DNA from: CAIWHR01 sp963726765 | GTDB lineage: Bacteria; Pseudomonadota; Gammaproteobacteria; Burkholderiales; Casimicrobiaceae | Length of the DNA stretch: 64,000 nucleotides | Assembly (NCBI GenBank): GCA_963726765.1 | Contig: CAVSDH010000010.1 | Location: 62,001-126,000, forward strand | Direction: 5' to 3' | In this document: positions 27,226-36,972 of the stretch, piece after piece | Layout: every line of letters starts with the position of its first letter | Numbering within the stretch: position 1 is the stretch's first letter | Program-made: the position numbers and the translations under genes | The notes under the pieces: generated by a model | The model's database searches: none | Seen by the model: the letters and a program-made list of their open reading frames with translations, nothing else | Told to the model about the DNA's origin: nothing

Positions 27226-28160
27226 TGCGCGGAGGACCTCGGCAAAGGATCCCTGGCGGAAAGGGCTCGCGCGACACGCGATACCGGCGGGCGGCCCAGG
27301 ACATCCGAGATGTACTGCCCGGCGGCGCGCAGCCTCGTCATGTCCACGCCGGTCTGGATGCCGAGGCCATCCAGCAGGTAGAGCACGTCCTCGCTCGCGA
27401 GATTGCCCGTGGCGCCTTTGGCGTAGGGACAGCCGCCGAGCCCCGCGACCGAGCAATCGAACGTTGCCACGCCCATTTCCATCGCGGCATAGACGTTGGT
27501 CAGCGCCTGCCCGTACGTGTCATGGAAGTGCCCGGCGAGTTGCGCGACCGGCACGCGCTGCGCGACCGCCGCGACGAGCGCCTTCGTCCTGCCGGCAGTG
27601 CCTACGCCGATCGTGTCGCCGAGAGAAATCTCGTAGGACCCCAGGCGGTGCAGCGCCGCCGCGACCTCCGCGACCTTCGTCGGATCGACCGCGCCTTCGT
27701 AGGGGCAGCCCAGCACGCAGGAAATGTAGCCGCGCACGCGGATCCCGTTTGCCGCCGCGGCGGCATGGATGGGCTCCGCGCGCGCGAGGCTCTCCGCAAT
27801 ACCGCAATTGATGTTCTTCCGCGAAAACGTCTCCGATGCCGCGACGAAGACCGCCACTTCGTCGGCCTTTGCGGCAAGCGCCGCTTCGAATCCCTTGAGA
27901 TTCGGCGTCAGCACCGGATAGCGGACGCCTTCCGCGCGGCGAATGCCGGACATCACCAGAGCGGCATCGGCCATTTGCGGCACCCACTTGGGCGACACGA
28001 ACGCAGTCGCCTCGATCGCCGCGAACCCGGCCTCGGTGAGGCGGTCGATCAGCGCGATCTTGACCTCGGTCGCAACGGTCGCCTTCTCGTTCTGCAAACC
28101 GTCGCGCGGACCGACTTCGACCAGTCGCACGCTTCGCGGCAGCGTCAATGCGTTTTCCAT
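27222..28160 (-). CDS. mvaB: Hydroxymethylglutaryl-CoA lyase
   Basis: This enzyme splits HMG-CoA to acetyl-CoA and acetoacetate, the last step of leucine breakdown. The TIM-barrel start VRLVEVGPRDGLQNEKA, the metal-binding HFHDTYGQAL and the active-site loop GLGGCPYAKGATGNLASEDV are all intact. The length, 312 residues, is normal. It sits between the reductase gene and the DUF1289 gene in the liu operon. Confidence 0.95.
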   Translation of the reverse strand: MENALTLPRSVRLVEVGPRDGLQNEKATVATEVKIALIDRLTEAGFAAIEATAFVSPKWVPQMADAALVMSGIRRAEGVRYPVLTPNLKGFEAALAAKADEVAVFVAASETFSRKNINCGIAESLARAEPIHAAAAANGIRVRGYISCVLGCPYEGAVDPTKVAEVAAALHRLGSYEISLGDTIGVGTAGRTKALVAAVAQRVPVAQLAGHFHDTYGQALTNVYAAMEMGVATFDCSVAGLGGCPYAKGATGNLASEDVLYLLDGLGIQTGVDMTRLRAAGQYISDVLGRPPVSRVARALSARDPLPRSSAQ

Positions 28161-28179
28161 GCGAGTGCGGGTCGGCCCT

Positions 28180-29103
28180 TCAGTATCCGCGATCCCGGTC
28201 GATCGCGCCGGTCACGGCGTCACCGCTTTCGAGGCGGCGAATCTTGGCCGCGACCTGCGCAACGGATTCGGGAATCAACGTGACCGCGGAGACATGCGGC
28301 GTCACGGTCACCCGGGGATGATGCCAGAAGGCGTGACCGGCGGGCAGCGGCTCCTCGCCGAACACGTCGAGCGTGGCGCTCGCGAGATGGCCGGAGTCGA
28401 GAAGCGCGATCAGGTCGGCATCGACGACCAGGTCCCCGCGGGCGATGTTGACGACGTGTGCACCGACGGGAAGCTGTGCGAGCGCCGCGCGGTCGAGGAT
28501 CCCGGTGGTTTCGGGAGTCGAAGGCAGCGTGCAGATGAGCACCTCCGCGCGCGCGAGAAACGCGGGCAGCTCGTCGACCCCTGCATAGCTCGTCACCCCC
28601 GGAACCGCCTTGCGCAGGCGGCTCCAACCGGCAAGGGGAAAGCCGAACGGCGCAAGCGCGGTCGCGATCGCCCGCCCCAGCAGGCCGAAGCCCAGCAGGC
28701 CGATCCCGAACCCGCCCTTCGCGCGCCGAGGTCGCGGATGCCAGCGCGATTCCCGCTGCTGCACGGCATAGGCGTCGGATTCGCGGTACGCGCGCAGCGC
28801 CTCGAACGTCGCGTATTCGGCCATCTGCTCCGCCATGCCCGCATCCTCCAGCCGGATCACCGGGACGTCGCGTGGGAGCGTTGGAACCGCAAGAATCGCG
28901 TCGACGCCGGCGCCGAGGTTGAAAACCGCCTTCCGGGGAGAACATTGCGTGAACAGGTCAGCGGGAGGTCGCCAGACGAGCGCGTAATCCGGTTGCTCGG
29001 GCGCGGCGGGCCAGACGGCGATCTCCGCCTCAGGAAGCGCCGCAACGAGCGCCGCGAGCCAGGCGTCCACCGCCCGTCCCGGCATCTGGAGCAGGACCCT
29101 CAT
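28180..29103 (-). CDS. ghrA: Glyoxylate/hydroxypyruvate reductase A-like 2-hydroxyacid dehydrogenase
   Basis: A 307-residue D-2-hydroxyacid dehydrogenase. The NAD(P) site is GIGLLGFGLLGRAIATAL. The catalytic Arg, Glu and His lie in VVNIARGDLVVD, DVFGEEPLP and TPHVSAVT. VFNLGAGVDAIL near residue 70 is typical of the GhrA branch. It probably reduces glyoxylate or hydroxypyruvate. Its place in a leucine operon is not explained by the pathway, though the operon may use it for a related 2-keto acid. It begins about 200 bp after mccA, beyond a repeat element. Confidence 0.86.
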   Translation of the reverse strand: MRVLLQMPGRAVDAWLAALVAALPEAEIAVWPAAPEQPDYALVWRPPADLFTQCSPRKAVFNLGAGVDAILAVPTLPRDVPVIRLEDAGMAEQMAEYATFEALRAYRESDAYAVQQRESRWHPRPRRAKGGFGIGLLGFGLLGRAIATALAPFGFPLAGWSRLRKAVPGVTSYAGVDELPAFLARAEVLICTLPSTPETTGILDRAALAQLPVGAHVVNIARGDLVVDADLIALLDSGHLASATLDVFGEEPLPAGHAFWHHPRVTVTPHVSAVTLIPESVAQVAAKIRRLESGDAVTGAIDRDRGY

Positions 29104-29184
29104 CCGATCCGCTTGCGCTGCGTACGGGCAGCCCGTGCGTCGACAGGAATCACTACGCGAAGGGATCGGCGGTCGACTCCTGCA

Positions 29185-29314
29185 CGCTCGCTCGGCCTCG
29201 TTCCCCGGCGCGTCATGCGTCGCTTGCGTTGTCGGCCTCAAGCGGCGATTCGCGTTCGCTCCGATCCCCTGCGCGCTATGCGCTCGGGGCCCCTCTCCGC
29301 CGCTCACGCCGCTA
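29185..29314. repeat. Single diverged copy of the intergenic repeat seen at 9131
   Basis: GTTGTCGGCCTCAAGCGGCG, the hairpin around GCGCGCTATGCGC (29266-29287) and GGGGCCCCT line up in order with the 120-bp units at 9131-9513. Both loci end in CGCTCACGCCGCTAC or CGCTCGCGCCGCTAC, in which CTA is the stop codon of a minus-strand gene (mccA here, slmA there). Spacing and order match, but many bases differ. Confidence 0.75.
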
Positions 29315-31322
29315 CGCATCCTCGATGTCGACCAGGTCCGCGCCTTCCTTCACGCGATCGCCGGGACGGTAGTTGACAGCCGCGACGACACCGTCCGCCG
29401 GTGCGGCGATCGTGTGCTCCATCTTCATCGCCTCGAGAATCATCAGCGGCGCGCCACGCACAACCTTTTCGCCCGCTTCAACCAACACTGCGACGACCGT
29501 CCCCGACATGGGCGCCACGAGGTGGCCTCCGTGCGCCTCGGTCTCGCCGGCGTGCGCAAGAGGGTCGACGAGCAGCAATTTCCGGTGCGCGCCACGGCAG
29601 AACACGTGCCGTTCCTCGCCCTGCGGAACGACCGTCGCGCGAAATTCGGCATTCTCCTTCGCGATGTCGAGTTTGCGATCGCGGGTGGCGACCGTTGCCG
29701 CGATTTCGCCCGAAGGAAGTGTGACGCGCCAGGGAGCGCCATCGCCGCGCACGAGAGACTTCGTGGCGGGTCTCGCCATCCGCGAACACCAGCGAAACCG
29801 CGTGCCGGCTGCTGTTCGGCCACCACGAATCGACGGCGTGCCAGGGCGAATGCGGATCGGTCGACGCACCTGCGCCTGCCGCACGCGCCGCGACGAGCGA
29901 TCCGGCTTCGGCCACCGCGGCCGCCAGCAGCGCGTCATCCGGCAAGGGCGGCGGCGGCGGAAACAGCGCCGCGTGGTTGCGGGCGATGAGGCCGGTGTCG
30001 ACGCGGCCGGTCGCGAACGACTCGTGCGCAAGGACGCGCTGCAGGAATGCGACGTTGGTCGCGACGCCGACGATCTCGTACGCGGAAAGCGCTTCGGAGA
30101 GCCGGCGCAGGGCCGTCTCGCGGTCGTCGCCGCGGGCGATCAGCTTGGCGATCATCGGGTCGTACCAGGGCGAGATTTCGTCACCCGCGCGGACGCCCGT
30201 GTCGACGCGCACGTCGGCATGGGTTGCCGGCGCCGCAAGGTGCGCAAGCCTCCCGATCGACGGCAGGAATCCGCGGTCCGGATCCTCGGCATAGATACGC
30301 GCCTCGATCGCGTGGCCATCGATCGCGAGCTCCTCCTGCCGCAACGGCAGCGCCTCACCCGCCGCGACGCGGAGCTGCCATTCGACGAGATCCTGTCCGG
30401 TGATCATCTCGGTGACCGGGTGCTCGACCTGCAGCCGCGTGTTCATTTCCATGAAGAAGAACGCGCCGTCGCGCGCGAACGTGTCGGCCGCGATGAACTC
30501 GACCGTGCCGGCGCCGACATAGCCGATCGCCTTCGCCGCCGCAACCGCCGCCTCGCCCATCGCCCGCCGATGCGTCGGCTGCATTCCCGGCGCAGGCGCT
30601 TCCTCCAGCACTTTCTGGTGGCGGCGCTGCACGGAGCAGTCGCGCTCGAAGAGGTAGACGGCATTGCCGTGCGTGTCCGCGAATACCTGGATCTCGATGT
30701 GCCGCGGCGCGGTCAGGTATCTCTCGATCAGCACGCGATCGTCGCCGAACGACGATTGCGCTTCGCGTTGCGCCGACGCCAGCGCTGCGGCGAATTCTCC
30801 GGGCCGCTCGACGACCTTCATGCCCTTTCCGCCACCGCCGGCGGTCGCCTTGATGAGCACCGGATAGCCGATCTTTCCGGCTTCGGCGGCGAGCAGGGTC
30901 GGCGTCTGGTCGTCCCCGTGATAGCCGGGAACGAGGGGGACCTTCGCCGCGCCCATGATCCGCTTTGCAGCGGACTTGGAACCCATCGCCGCGATGGCTG
31001 CCGGCGGAGGACCGATGAACGTGACGCCGGCTCTCGCACACGCGCCGGCGAAGAGCTCGTTCTCGGACAGGAAACCGTATCCCGGATGAATTGCCTGCGC
31101 GCCGGATTTGAGCGCAATCGCGATGATCGCATCGCCGTCGAGGTAGCTCTCGCGCGGCGGCGGTGGGCCCACGCGGAACGCTTCGTCGCACGCAGCTACG
31201 TGCAGCGCATCGGCATCGGCGTCGGAGTAGACGGCAACCGTGCGGACACCCATGCGGCGTGCCGTGCGCGCGATGCGCACCGCAATCTCGCCGCGGTTGG
31301 CGATGAGGATCTTGTCAAACAT
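29312..31322 (-). CDS. mccA: Methylcrotonyl-CoA carboxylase, biotin-containing alpha subunit, one frameshift near 29755
   Basis: The alpha subunit carboxylates biotin with ATP and serves MccB. The order is: biotin carboxylase N-domain (ILIANRGEIAVRIARTARRM), ATP-grasp (IKATAGGGGKGM), EMNTRLQVEHPVTE and the C-domain. A linker and the C-terminal biotinyl domain follow, with EAMKMEH carrying the biotinylated lysine. An extra base near 29752-29758 shifts the frame at ETRHEVS/LVRGDGAPW. The downstream frame then reads to the TAG at 29312. The corrected length is about 669 residues, as expected. Its start overlaps the DUF4126 stop by 8 bp. Confidence 0.94.
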
Positions 31323-31962
31323 CCGCGCGGCTCCCGGTGGCAGGACCCGTGCGCGCGCCCGTCACCTTGCGCACGAGCGTTCGGATGAAGCGCCACAGCT
31401 TCGGTATCAGCCAGATCGTAAGGGCGACGAGCACGGCGAGCACCGCAAGGGCGGCGACCGGATACGCAAATGCGAGCCACAGCACCGTTCCCACCGCGAT
31501 CTCTTCGCCGAACGATGCCGCCCAGTTCGAGAACGGCTCGGGAGAGGTATTGATGGCAGCGCGCCCGCCGGCCTTGGCAAGATGACTTCCCGCGGCGAGC
31601 GAACCTCCGATGATCGCCGCGGCGAGCGTCGCCGCCGCCGACGAATCGCCGAACACGCTCGCAGCGAGCGCGGCACCGGCAGGAATGCGGATGAACGTGT
31701 GCACGGTGTCCCAAACGGTGTCGACGCCGGGAACCTTGTCGGCGAAGAATTCGACGCAGAACATGAAGCCCGAGGCCGCCAGCACCCATGGATGCGCGAG
31801 TGCGGCGAGGCCGCCGGGAAGATCGACCCAGTGCAGATAGCCGAGGCCGCCGAGGATGAAGAGCACGGCGTACAGGCGGATCCCGCTCGCCCAGCCGACG
31901 GCCGCGGCGAGCGCCACGAGCTGCAGCGTGTCGAACTGGGCAAGGCCGGGATTGGAACCCAT
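31315..31962 (-). CDS. DUF4126 family integral membrane protein
   Basis: A 215-residue protein with five or six hydrophobic helices. The family signature GWASGIRLYAVLFILGGLGY is near residues 23-42, and FFADKVPGVDTVWDTVHTFI near 73-92. Glycine-rich GGSLAAGSHLAKAGGRA follows. The function is unknown. It is inserted between liuC and mccA with 6- to 8-bp spacing or overlap, so it belongs to the operon. Confidence 0.85.
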   Translation of the reverse strand: MGSNPGLAQFDTLQLVALAAAVGWASGIRLYAVLFILGGLGYLHWVDLPGGLAALAHPWVLAASGFMFCVEFFADKVPGVDTVWDTVHTFIRIPAGAALAASVFGDSSAAATLAAAIIGGSLAAGSHLAKAGGRAAINTSPEPFSNWAASFGEEIAVGTVLWLAFAYPVAALAVLAVLVALTIWLIPKLWRFIRTLVRKVTGARTGPATGSRADV

Positions 31963-31968
31963 CCTGCG

Positions 31969-32865
31969 TCACTTCGTCGCGTCGTCCAGCGTCGCAGGCA
32001 CCCAGGACGCGCGCCGCTTGCCGAGAAACGCCGCTACGCCTTCCTTCGCCTCCGTCGTCGCGCGCACCCTGGCGATGCGCGCTGCCGTGTCGGCAATCAG
32101 TCGACTGTCGACGGGCCGGTTCGCGACCGCGCGGATCAGCGCCTTCGACTCTGCCTGCGCGCGGGGACCGGCGATGAAGAGCGCGCCCAGCACCTCGTTG
32201 ATGCGGCTGTCGAGGTCGCGCTCGAGGACGATGTCGTGCACGAGCCCGATCCGATACGCCTCGGCGGCGGCGAAGCGCTCGGCCGTCAGGAAATAGCGCC
32301 GCGCCATCCGCGCGCCGATCGCCTGGATCACGTAGGGGCTGATCGTGGCCGGAATGAGCCCGAGCTTCGTCTCGGACAACGCGAACGTCGCATCCTGCGT
32401 CGCGATCGCGATGTCGCAGCACGAGACGAGCCCCACTCCGCCGCCGAACGCCGCGCCGTGCACGCGTGCGATGGTCGGCTTCGACAACGTGTCGAGCGTC
32501 CTCAGCATCTCCGCCAGCGCCCCGGCATCGGCAAGGTTCTCCGCGTGGCCGTAGCCCGCCATCCTCTTCATCCAGTTGAGGTCGGCCCCGGCGCAAAAGC
32601 TCCGTCCCTGGCCCAGCAGCACCACCGCGCGCACGGCGGCGTCGGCGTCGAGGGAATTGAGAGCCGCGGTGAGCTCGGCAATCAACGTCTCGTCGAACGC
32701 GTTGTGCACGTCGGGCCGCGCGAGCGCAAGGAGCGCTACACCGTTGCGGATCTCGATGGTCAGCGACTTGTACGACGCGCGGTCCGTCCGCGCCCGCTTG
32801 CGCACGGCGGTTCCCTTCGACTGCGAGACGCGCGTCGCTTTCGCCTTTGCCTTGTTCATCGCCAT
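31969..32865 (-). CDS. liuC: Enoyl-CoA hydratase/isomerase, probable methylglutaconyl-CoA hydratase
   Basis: The crotonase fold is clear: ALARPDVHNAFDETLIAEL, GRSFCAGADLNWMKRMAGY, the oxyanion-hole segment GAAFGGGVGLVSCCDI, and the catalytic-Glu region SETKLGLIPATISPYV. The GADLNWMK form and the place between mccB and mccA point to 3-methylglutaconyl-CoA hydratase. From the ATG at 32865 the protein has 298 residues, with a Lys-rich N-terminal extension of about 30. A start at 32859 is equally possible. Confidence 0.92.
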   Translation of the reverse strand: MAMNKAKAKATRVSQSKGTAVRKRARTDRASYKSLTIEIRNGVALLALARPDVHNAFDETLIAELTAALNSLDADAAVRAVVLLGQGRSFCAGADLNWMKRMAGYGHAENLADAGALAEMLRTLDTLSKPTIARVHGAAFGGGVGLVSCCDIAIATQDATFALSETKLGLIPATISPYVIQAIGARMARRYFLTAERFAAAEAYRIGLVHDIVLERDLDSRINEVLGALFIAGPRAQAESKALIRAVANRPVDSRLIADTAARIARVRATTEAKEGVAAFLGKRRASWVPATLDDATK

Positions 32866-32867
32866 CC

Positions 32868-34475
32868 TCACATCCTGAACACGCCGAACGTCGTCGGCTC
32901 GATCGGCCGGTTGAGCGACGCCGAGATCGCGAGACCCAGCACCCGGCGCGTGTCGGCGGGGTCGATGACGCCGTCGTCCCAGACGCGCGCGCTCGCGAAA
33001 TACGGGTGACCCTCCTTTTCGTACCGCTCGCGGATCGGCGCGCGAAACGCTTCCTCGTCCTCGACGCTCCATGTCCCGCCCTTCGCCTCCAGCGCGTCGC
33101 GGCGCACGGTGGCGAGCACGGTGGCGGCCTGCTCGCCTCCCATCACCGAGATGCGCGCGTTCGGCCACATCCACAGGAACCGCGGCCCGAATGCGCGGCC
33201 GCACATGCCGTAGTTGCCGGCACCGTAACTGCCGCCGATGATGACGGTGAACTTCGGCACCTGCGCGCACGACACGGCAGTCACCATCTTCGCGCCGTCG
33301 CGCGCGATGCCGCCGGCCTCGTACTTCTGCCCGACCATGAAACCCGTGACGTTCTGCAGGAACACGAGCGGAATGCGGCGCTGCGCGCAGAGCTCGATGA
33401 AGTGTGCCCCCTTCTGCGCCGATTCGGAAAACAGGATGCCGTTGTTCGCGACGATGCCCACGGGATAGCCCCAGATCCGGGCAAACCCGCTGACCAGCGT
33501 TGCCCCGTACCGCGCCTTGAATTCGTCGAACTCGCTGCCGTCGACGATCCGCGCGATCACCTCGCGCACGTCGTAGGGTTTCTTGATGTCGGCGCTGATA
33601 ACGCCGTAGATTTCGTCCGTCGCGTATTTCGGCGGAACAGGCTCCGCAATTTCCGACTCGACGCGCTTCGGCCGATTGAGATTGCCGACGATGCGGCGCG
33701 CAATCGCAAGCGCGTGGCGGTCGTCCTGCGCAAGGTGGTCGGCCACACCGGACACCCGCGTGTGCACGTCGGCGCCGCCCAGCTCCTCGGCGGACACGAC
33801 TTCGCCGGTCGCAGCCTTCACGAGCGGCGGGCCACCAAGGAAGATCGTCCCCTGCTCCTTGACGATGATCGATTCGTCGGCCATCGCCGGAACGTACGCG
33901 CCGCCCGCGGTGCACGACCCCATCACGACGGCGATCTGCGGAATTCCCTGCGCAGACAGGTTCGCCTGGTTGAAGAAGATCCGCCCGAAATGGTCGCGGT
34001 CGGGGAACACGTCGATCTGGTTCGGCAGATTCGCGCCGCCGGAATCGACGAGGTAGACGCAAGGAAGCAGGTTCTCCCGCGCGATCTCCTGCGCGCGCAC
34101 ATGCTTCTTCACCGTGAGCGGGTAGTAGGTACCGCCCTTGACCGTCGCATCGTTGCAGACGATCACGCATTCGCGGCCCGCGATGCGGCCGATGCCGGTG
34201 ATGATGCCGGCGGCCGCAATGGTCTCCCCGTACATGCCGTAGGCCGCGAGCTGCGAAAATTCGAGGAACGGCGAACCGGCATCGATCAGCGTGCGTACAC
34301 GCTCGCGGGGCAAGAGCTTGCCGCGCGCGACGTGCTTGGCGCACGGACCCTCCCCTCCGCCCAGCTCGATCTCCGCCACCTTCGCCCGGAGATCGGCGAC
34401 CAGCGCCGTCATCGCGTCGCGGTTCCGTGCGAACGTCGCATCGCGCGGATCGACCTTGGATTCGATGGCGGGCAT
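32868..34475 (-). CDS. mccB: Methylcrotonyl-CoA carboxylase, carboxyltransferase beta subunit
   Basis: MccB moves the carboxyl group from biotin to 3-methylcrotonyl-CoA. The 535-residue length is typical. Conserved stretches: ARGKLLPRERVRTLIDAGSP, GTYYPLTVKKHVRAQEIA, YLVDSGGANLPNQ, VMGSCTAGGAYVPAM, FLGGPPLVKAATGE and IIGGSYGAGNYGMCGRA. These match MccB more closely than propionyl-CoA carboxylase. liuC starts 2 bp after its stop. Confidence 0.96.
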   Translation of the reverse strand: MPAIESKVDPRDATFARNRDAMTALVADLRAKVAEIELGGGEGPCAKHVARGKLLPRERVRTLIDAGSPFLEFSQLAAYGMYGETIAAAGIITGIGRIAGRECVIVCNDATVKGGTYYPLTVKKHVRAQEIARENLLPCVYLVDSGGANLPNQIDVFPDRDHFGRIFFNQANLSAQGIPQIAVVMGSCTAGGAYVPAMADESIIVKEQGTIFLGGPPLVKAATGEVVSAEELGGADVHTRVSGVADHLAQDDRHALAIARRIVGNLNRPKRVESEIAEPVPPKYATDEIYGVISADIKKPYDVREVIARIVDGSEFDEFKARYGATLVSGFARIWGYPVGIVANNGILFSESAQKGAHFIELCAQRRIPLVFLQNVTGFMVGQKYEAGGIARDGAKMVTAVSCAQVPKFTVIIGGSYGAGNYGMCGRAFGPRFLWMWPNARISVMGGEQAATVLATVRRDALEAKGGTWSVEDEEAFRAPIRERYEKEGHPYFASARVWDDGVIDPADTRRVLGLAISASLNRPIEPTTFGVFRM

Positions 34476-34493
34476 GGGAGTAGTGGCGTCAGT

Positions 34494-35129
34494 CTAGGCG
34501 GCCGAGGGCAGCGGATGCCCGGGCATCAGCGTGTACGGATGCCGCCAGCGCGGTTCGGATTGTATCCGCTCGAGCCAGCGATGAATGCCCGGATACGCAT
34601 TCCAGTCGACGCCGATCTCGTCGCCGAAAAACAGGTATCCGCAAAGCGAAATGTCGGCAATCGTCAGCCGGTCGCCGACGACGTATCGGCGCTCGCCGAG
34701 GTGCGCGTCGAGCACTGCCCAGGCACTTTCCGCACGACGGCGGAAGACCTCGAGCACCGCGACGTCGACTTCCTTCGTGAAGGTGCGCATGAACCGGCAG
34801 GTCGCCGTGTAACTCGTCAGCTTGTGGTTGTCCCACAGCAGCCAGCGCAGGATCTCGCGGCGCCCGGCGGCGTCGCCGGGACCGAATTTGCCGAGCGTCT
34901 CGGCGAGGTAGTCGAGGATCACCCCCGATTGCGAAAGGCGCTGGCCCCGGTGTTCGAGGACCGGGGCTTCGCCCATGACGTTGATCGCGCGATACTCCGG
35001 CGTGCGCGTCTCGCCATTGAAGTAATCGACAAAGCGCGGTACCCAGTCGGCGCCGGCGAGTTCGAGGGCCAGCGCCGCCTTGTACGCGTTGCCGGATTGC
35101 GCGAAGCAGTAAAGCGTGTATTCGGCCAT
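34494..35129 (-). CDS. Glutathione S-transferase family protein
   Basis: A 211-residue cytosolic GST. The N-terminal thioredoxin domain starts YTLYCFAQSGNAYKAALAL, and GEAPVLEHRGQRLSQSGVIL holds the cis-Pro and the E/Q-S glutathione contacts. The helical C-domain has GDRLTIADISLCGYL, the family N-capping box. The substrate is unknown. It sits between the isomerase-like gene and mccB within the liu operon. Confidence 0.9.
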   Translation of the reverse strand: MAEYTLYCFAQSGNAYKAALALELAGADWVPRFVDYFNGETRTPEYRAINVMGEAPVLEHRGQRLSQSGVILDYLAETLGKFGPGDAAGRREILRWLLWDNHKLTSYTATCRFMRTFTKEVDVAVLEVFRRRAESAWAVLDAHLGERRYVVGDRLTIADISLCGYLFFGDEIGVDWNAYPGIHRWLERIQSEPRWRHPYTLMPGHPLPSAA

Positions 35130-35134
35130 GACCC

Positions 35135-35740
35135 TCAGAACCCTCCGCTCGCGAGCCACCTGTCGACCTGGTCGAGGCGGTCGAGCCCCCAGAACGGCTC
35201 GCCGTCGACAAAAATGAAAGGCGAGCCGAATACACCGCGCTTCAGCGCGTCGTCGACTTCGCGCTTCAGCACATCCTTCACCGCCGGGTCGTCGACCGCG
35301 GCGCGCGCCGCGCCCTCGTCGACACCCTCCCTGCCTGCAACGGCCGCCGCGTGGTCGGGGTTCGAGATATCGACGTCGTCGACGAAAAATGCGCGATAGA
35401 AAGCCCTGACGAGCCGCGCGACGGATTGCGGGTCGCGTCCCTCTTGCCAGAGGACGATCCGCGCAGGGGCCTGCGACGGTATCGGGAATCGCGACGGCAT
35501 CCTGAATTCCGGCAATCCGTGGAACCGCGCGCTCCGCGCGAAATCCCGGCGCGAGTAGTCGCCCTTCAACGGAATTTCGGTCAGCGGTGCGCCTCCGGTC
35601 TGCCGGAACATCACGCCAAGCAGGATCGGATGCCAACGGACGGCGCGGCCATGCCTCGCAGCGAGTCCCTCGATCTTCTGCGATGCGAGATAGCCGTAAG
35701 GCGAGGAGAAATCGAAATAGAAGTCCACCGGCGCGGCCAT
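35135..35740 (-). CDS. 2-hydroxychromene-2-carboxylate isomerase-like protein (DsbA/GST-kappa family), second copy
   Basis: The protein has 201 residues from the ATG at 35740. It begins PVDFYFDFSSPYGYLASQKI, with SSPY in place of CxxC. The insert ending LKREVDDALKRGVFGSPFIF, then VDGEPFWGLDRLDQVDRWL, is classic for the family. It differs clearly from the paralogue at 26332, so this is not a recent duplication. It lies between the acyl-CoA dehydrogenase and GST genes with short spacers. Confidence 0.9.
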   Translation of the reverse strand: MAAPVDFYFDFSSPYGYLASQKIEGLAARHGRAVRWHPILLGVMFRQTGGAPLTEIPLKGDYSRRDFARSARFHGLPEFRMPSRFPIPSQAPARIVLWQEGRDPQSVARLVRAFYRAFFVDDVDISNPDHAAAVAGREGVDEGAARAAVDDPAVKDVLKREVDDALKRGVFGSPFIFVDGEPFWGLDRLDQVDRWLASGGF

Positions 35741-35762
35741 CGTGATGCGTCCCTTCGCTGTT

Positions 35763-36896
35763 TCAACCCACGATGGCACGAGCGATCACCAGACGCTGGA
35801 TCTCGCTCGTGCCTTCGTAGATCTGGCAGACGCGCACGTCGCGGTAGATCCGCTCGACCGGGAAATCCGTGACATATCCGTAGCCGCCGTGGACCTGGAT
35901 CGCCGACGAGCATACGCGCTCGGCCATTTCGGACGCGAAGAGCTTCGCCATCGATGCCTCCTTGAGGCACGGCGCGCCGGCGTCGCGCAGCGCGGCCGCG
36001 TGCCATACCATCTGTCGCGCAACGTCGATTTCGGTCGCCATGTCCGCGAGCCTGAAGCTCACCGCCTGATGGCCCGTGAGCGGCTTGCCGAAGCTCGTCC
36101 GTTCGCGCGCATAGGCGAGCGCGGCCTCGAATGCCGCGCGCGCCATCCCGACGGCCTGGGCCGCGATCCCGATGCGTCCGGCCTCGAGGTTCGACAGCGC
36201 GATCCGGTAGCCTTCGCCTTCGCGCCCCAGCAGGTTCGCCGCCGGTACGCGGCAGTTCTCGAAGACGATCTGCGCCGTGTCGGACGCACGCTGGCCAAGC
36301 TTGTCCTCGATGCGGGCGACGACGTAGCCCGCGGATTGCGTGTCGACGATGAATGCCGAAATGCCCTTCTTCCCCGCGCCTTTGTCCGTCACCGCAAACA
36401 CCATCGCGACGTCGGCGTTCTTGCCGGTCGTGATGAACTGTTTGACGCCGTTGAGCACGTAGGCGTCGCCTTGGCGCTCCGCGCGCATTGCGATTGCCCC
36501 GGCGTCCGAGCCGACCTGCGGCTCGGTCAGGCAGAAGCAACCGAGGAGATCACCCTTGGCGAGCGGGGTAAGCCAGCGCTCCTTCTGCGCGTCGGTGCCG
36601 AACGCTGCGATCGGACCGCAGACCACGGAGTTCTGGACGCTGACAATCGTCGACGTTGCGCCGTCGCCCGCCGCGATCTCCTCCAGCGCGACGGCCAGCG
36701 AAATGTAATCGAGCCCGGCGCCTCCCCACTGCTCAGGCGTAACGACACCCAGCGCCCCGAGCGCACCCAGTTCGCGCAATTCCTCGCGCGGAAAATGTCC
36801 CTCGCGATCCCAGCGCGCCGCGTTCGGCGCGAGTTCTCGCTGCGCAAAGGAGCGCATGGCCTCGCGGATGTGTTGCTGGGTTTCGGTCAGGATCAT
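35763..36896 (-). CDS. Short/branched-chain acyl-CoA dehydrogenase
   Basis: A 377-residue flavoprotein that oxidises acyl-CoA to the 2-enoyl form and passes electrons to ETF. CFCLTEPQVGSDAGAI and VLNGVKQFITTGKNADVAMV are FAD and substrate contacts. QVHGGYGYVTDFPVERIYRD and QIYEGTSEIQRLVIARAI close the protein. The glutamate of YEGTSE is the catalytic base in short- and medium-chain enzymes, unlike the isovaleryl enzyme at 39706. It may act on 2-methylbutyryl-, isobutyryl- or butyryl-CoA, widening the operon to other branched amino acids. Confidence 0.93.
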   Translation of the reverse strand: MILTETQQHIREAMRSFAQRELAPNAARWDREGHFPREELRELGALGALGVVTPEQWGGAGLDYISLAVALEEIAAGDGATSTIVSVQNSVVCGPIAAFGTDAQKERWLTPLAKGDLLGCFCLTEPQVGSDAGAIAMRAERQGDAYVLNGVKQFITTGKNADVAMVFAVTDKGAGKKGISAFIVDTQSAGYVVARIEDKLGQRASDTAQIVFENCRVPAANLLGREGEGYRIALSNLEAGRIGIAAQAVGMARAAFEAALAYARERTSFGKPLTGHQAVSFRLADMATEIDVARQMVWHAAALRDAGAPCLKEASMAKLFASEMAERVCSSAIQVHGGYGYVTDFPVERIYRDVRVCQIYEGTSEIQRLVIARAIVG

Positions 36897-36972
36897 GGAG
36901 TCGGCCGGAAGACGCATTGGCCGCGATGCGTCGAATCGCGCACGCCGATTGCCCGCCGGCCCTCGACGCGTG

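Noticed and set aside
31969..34344. A 791-residue fusion joining mccB sequence to the hydratase
   Set aside because: The upstream part is an out-of-frame reading of mccB, which has its own intact frame and a stop just before the hydratase start.
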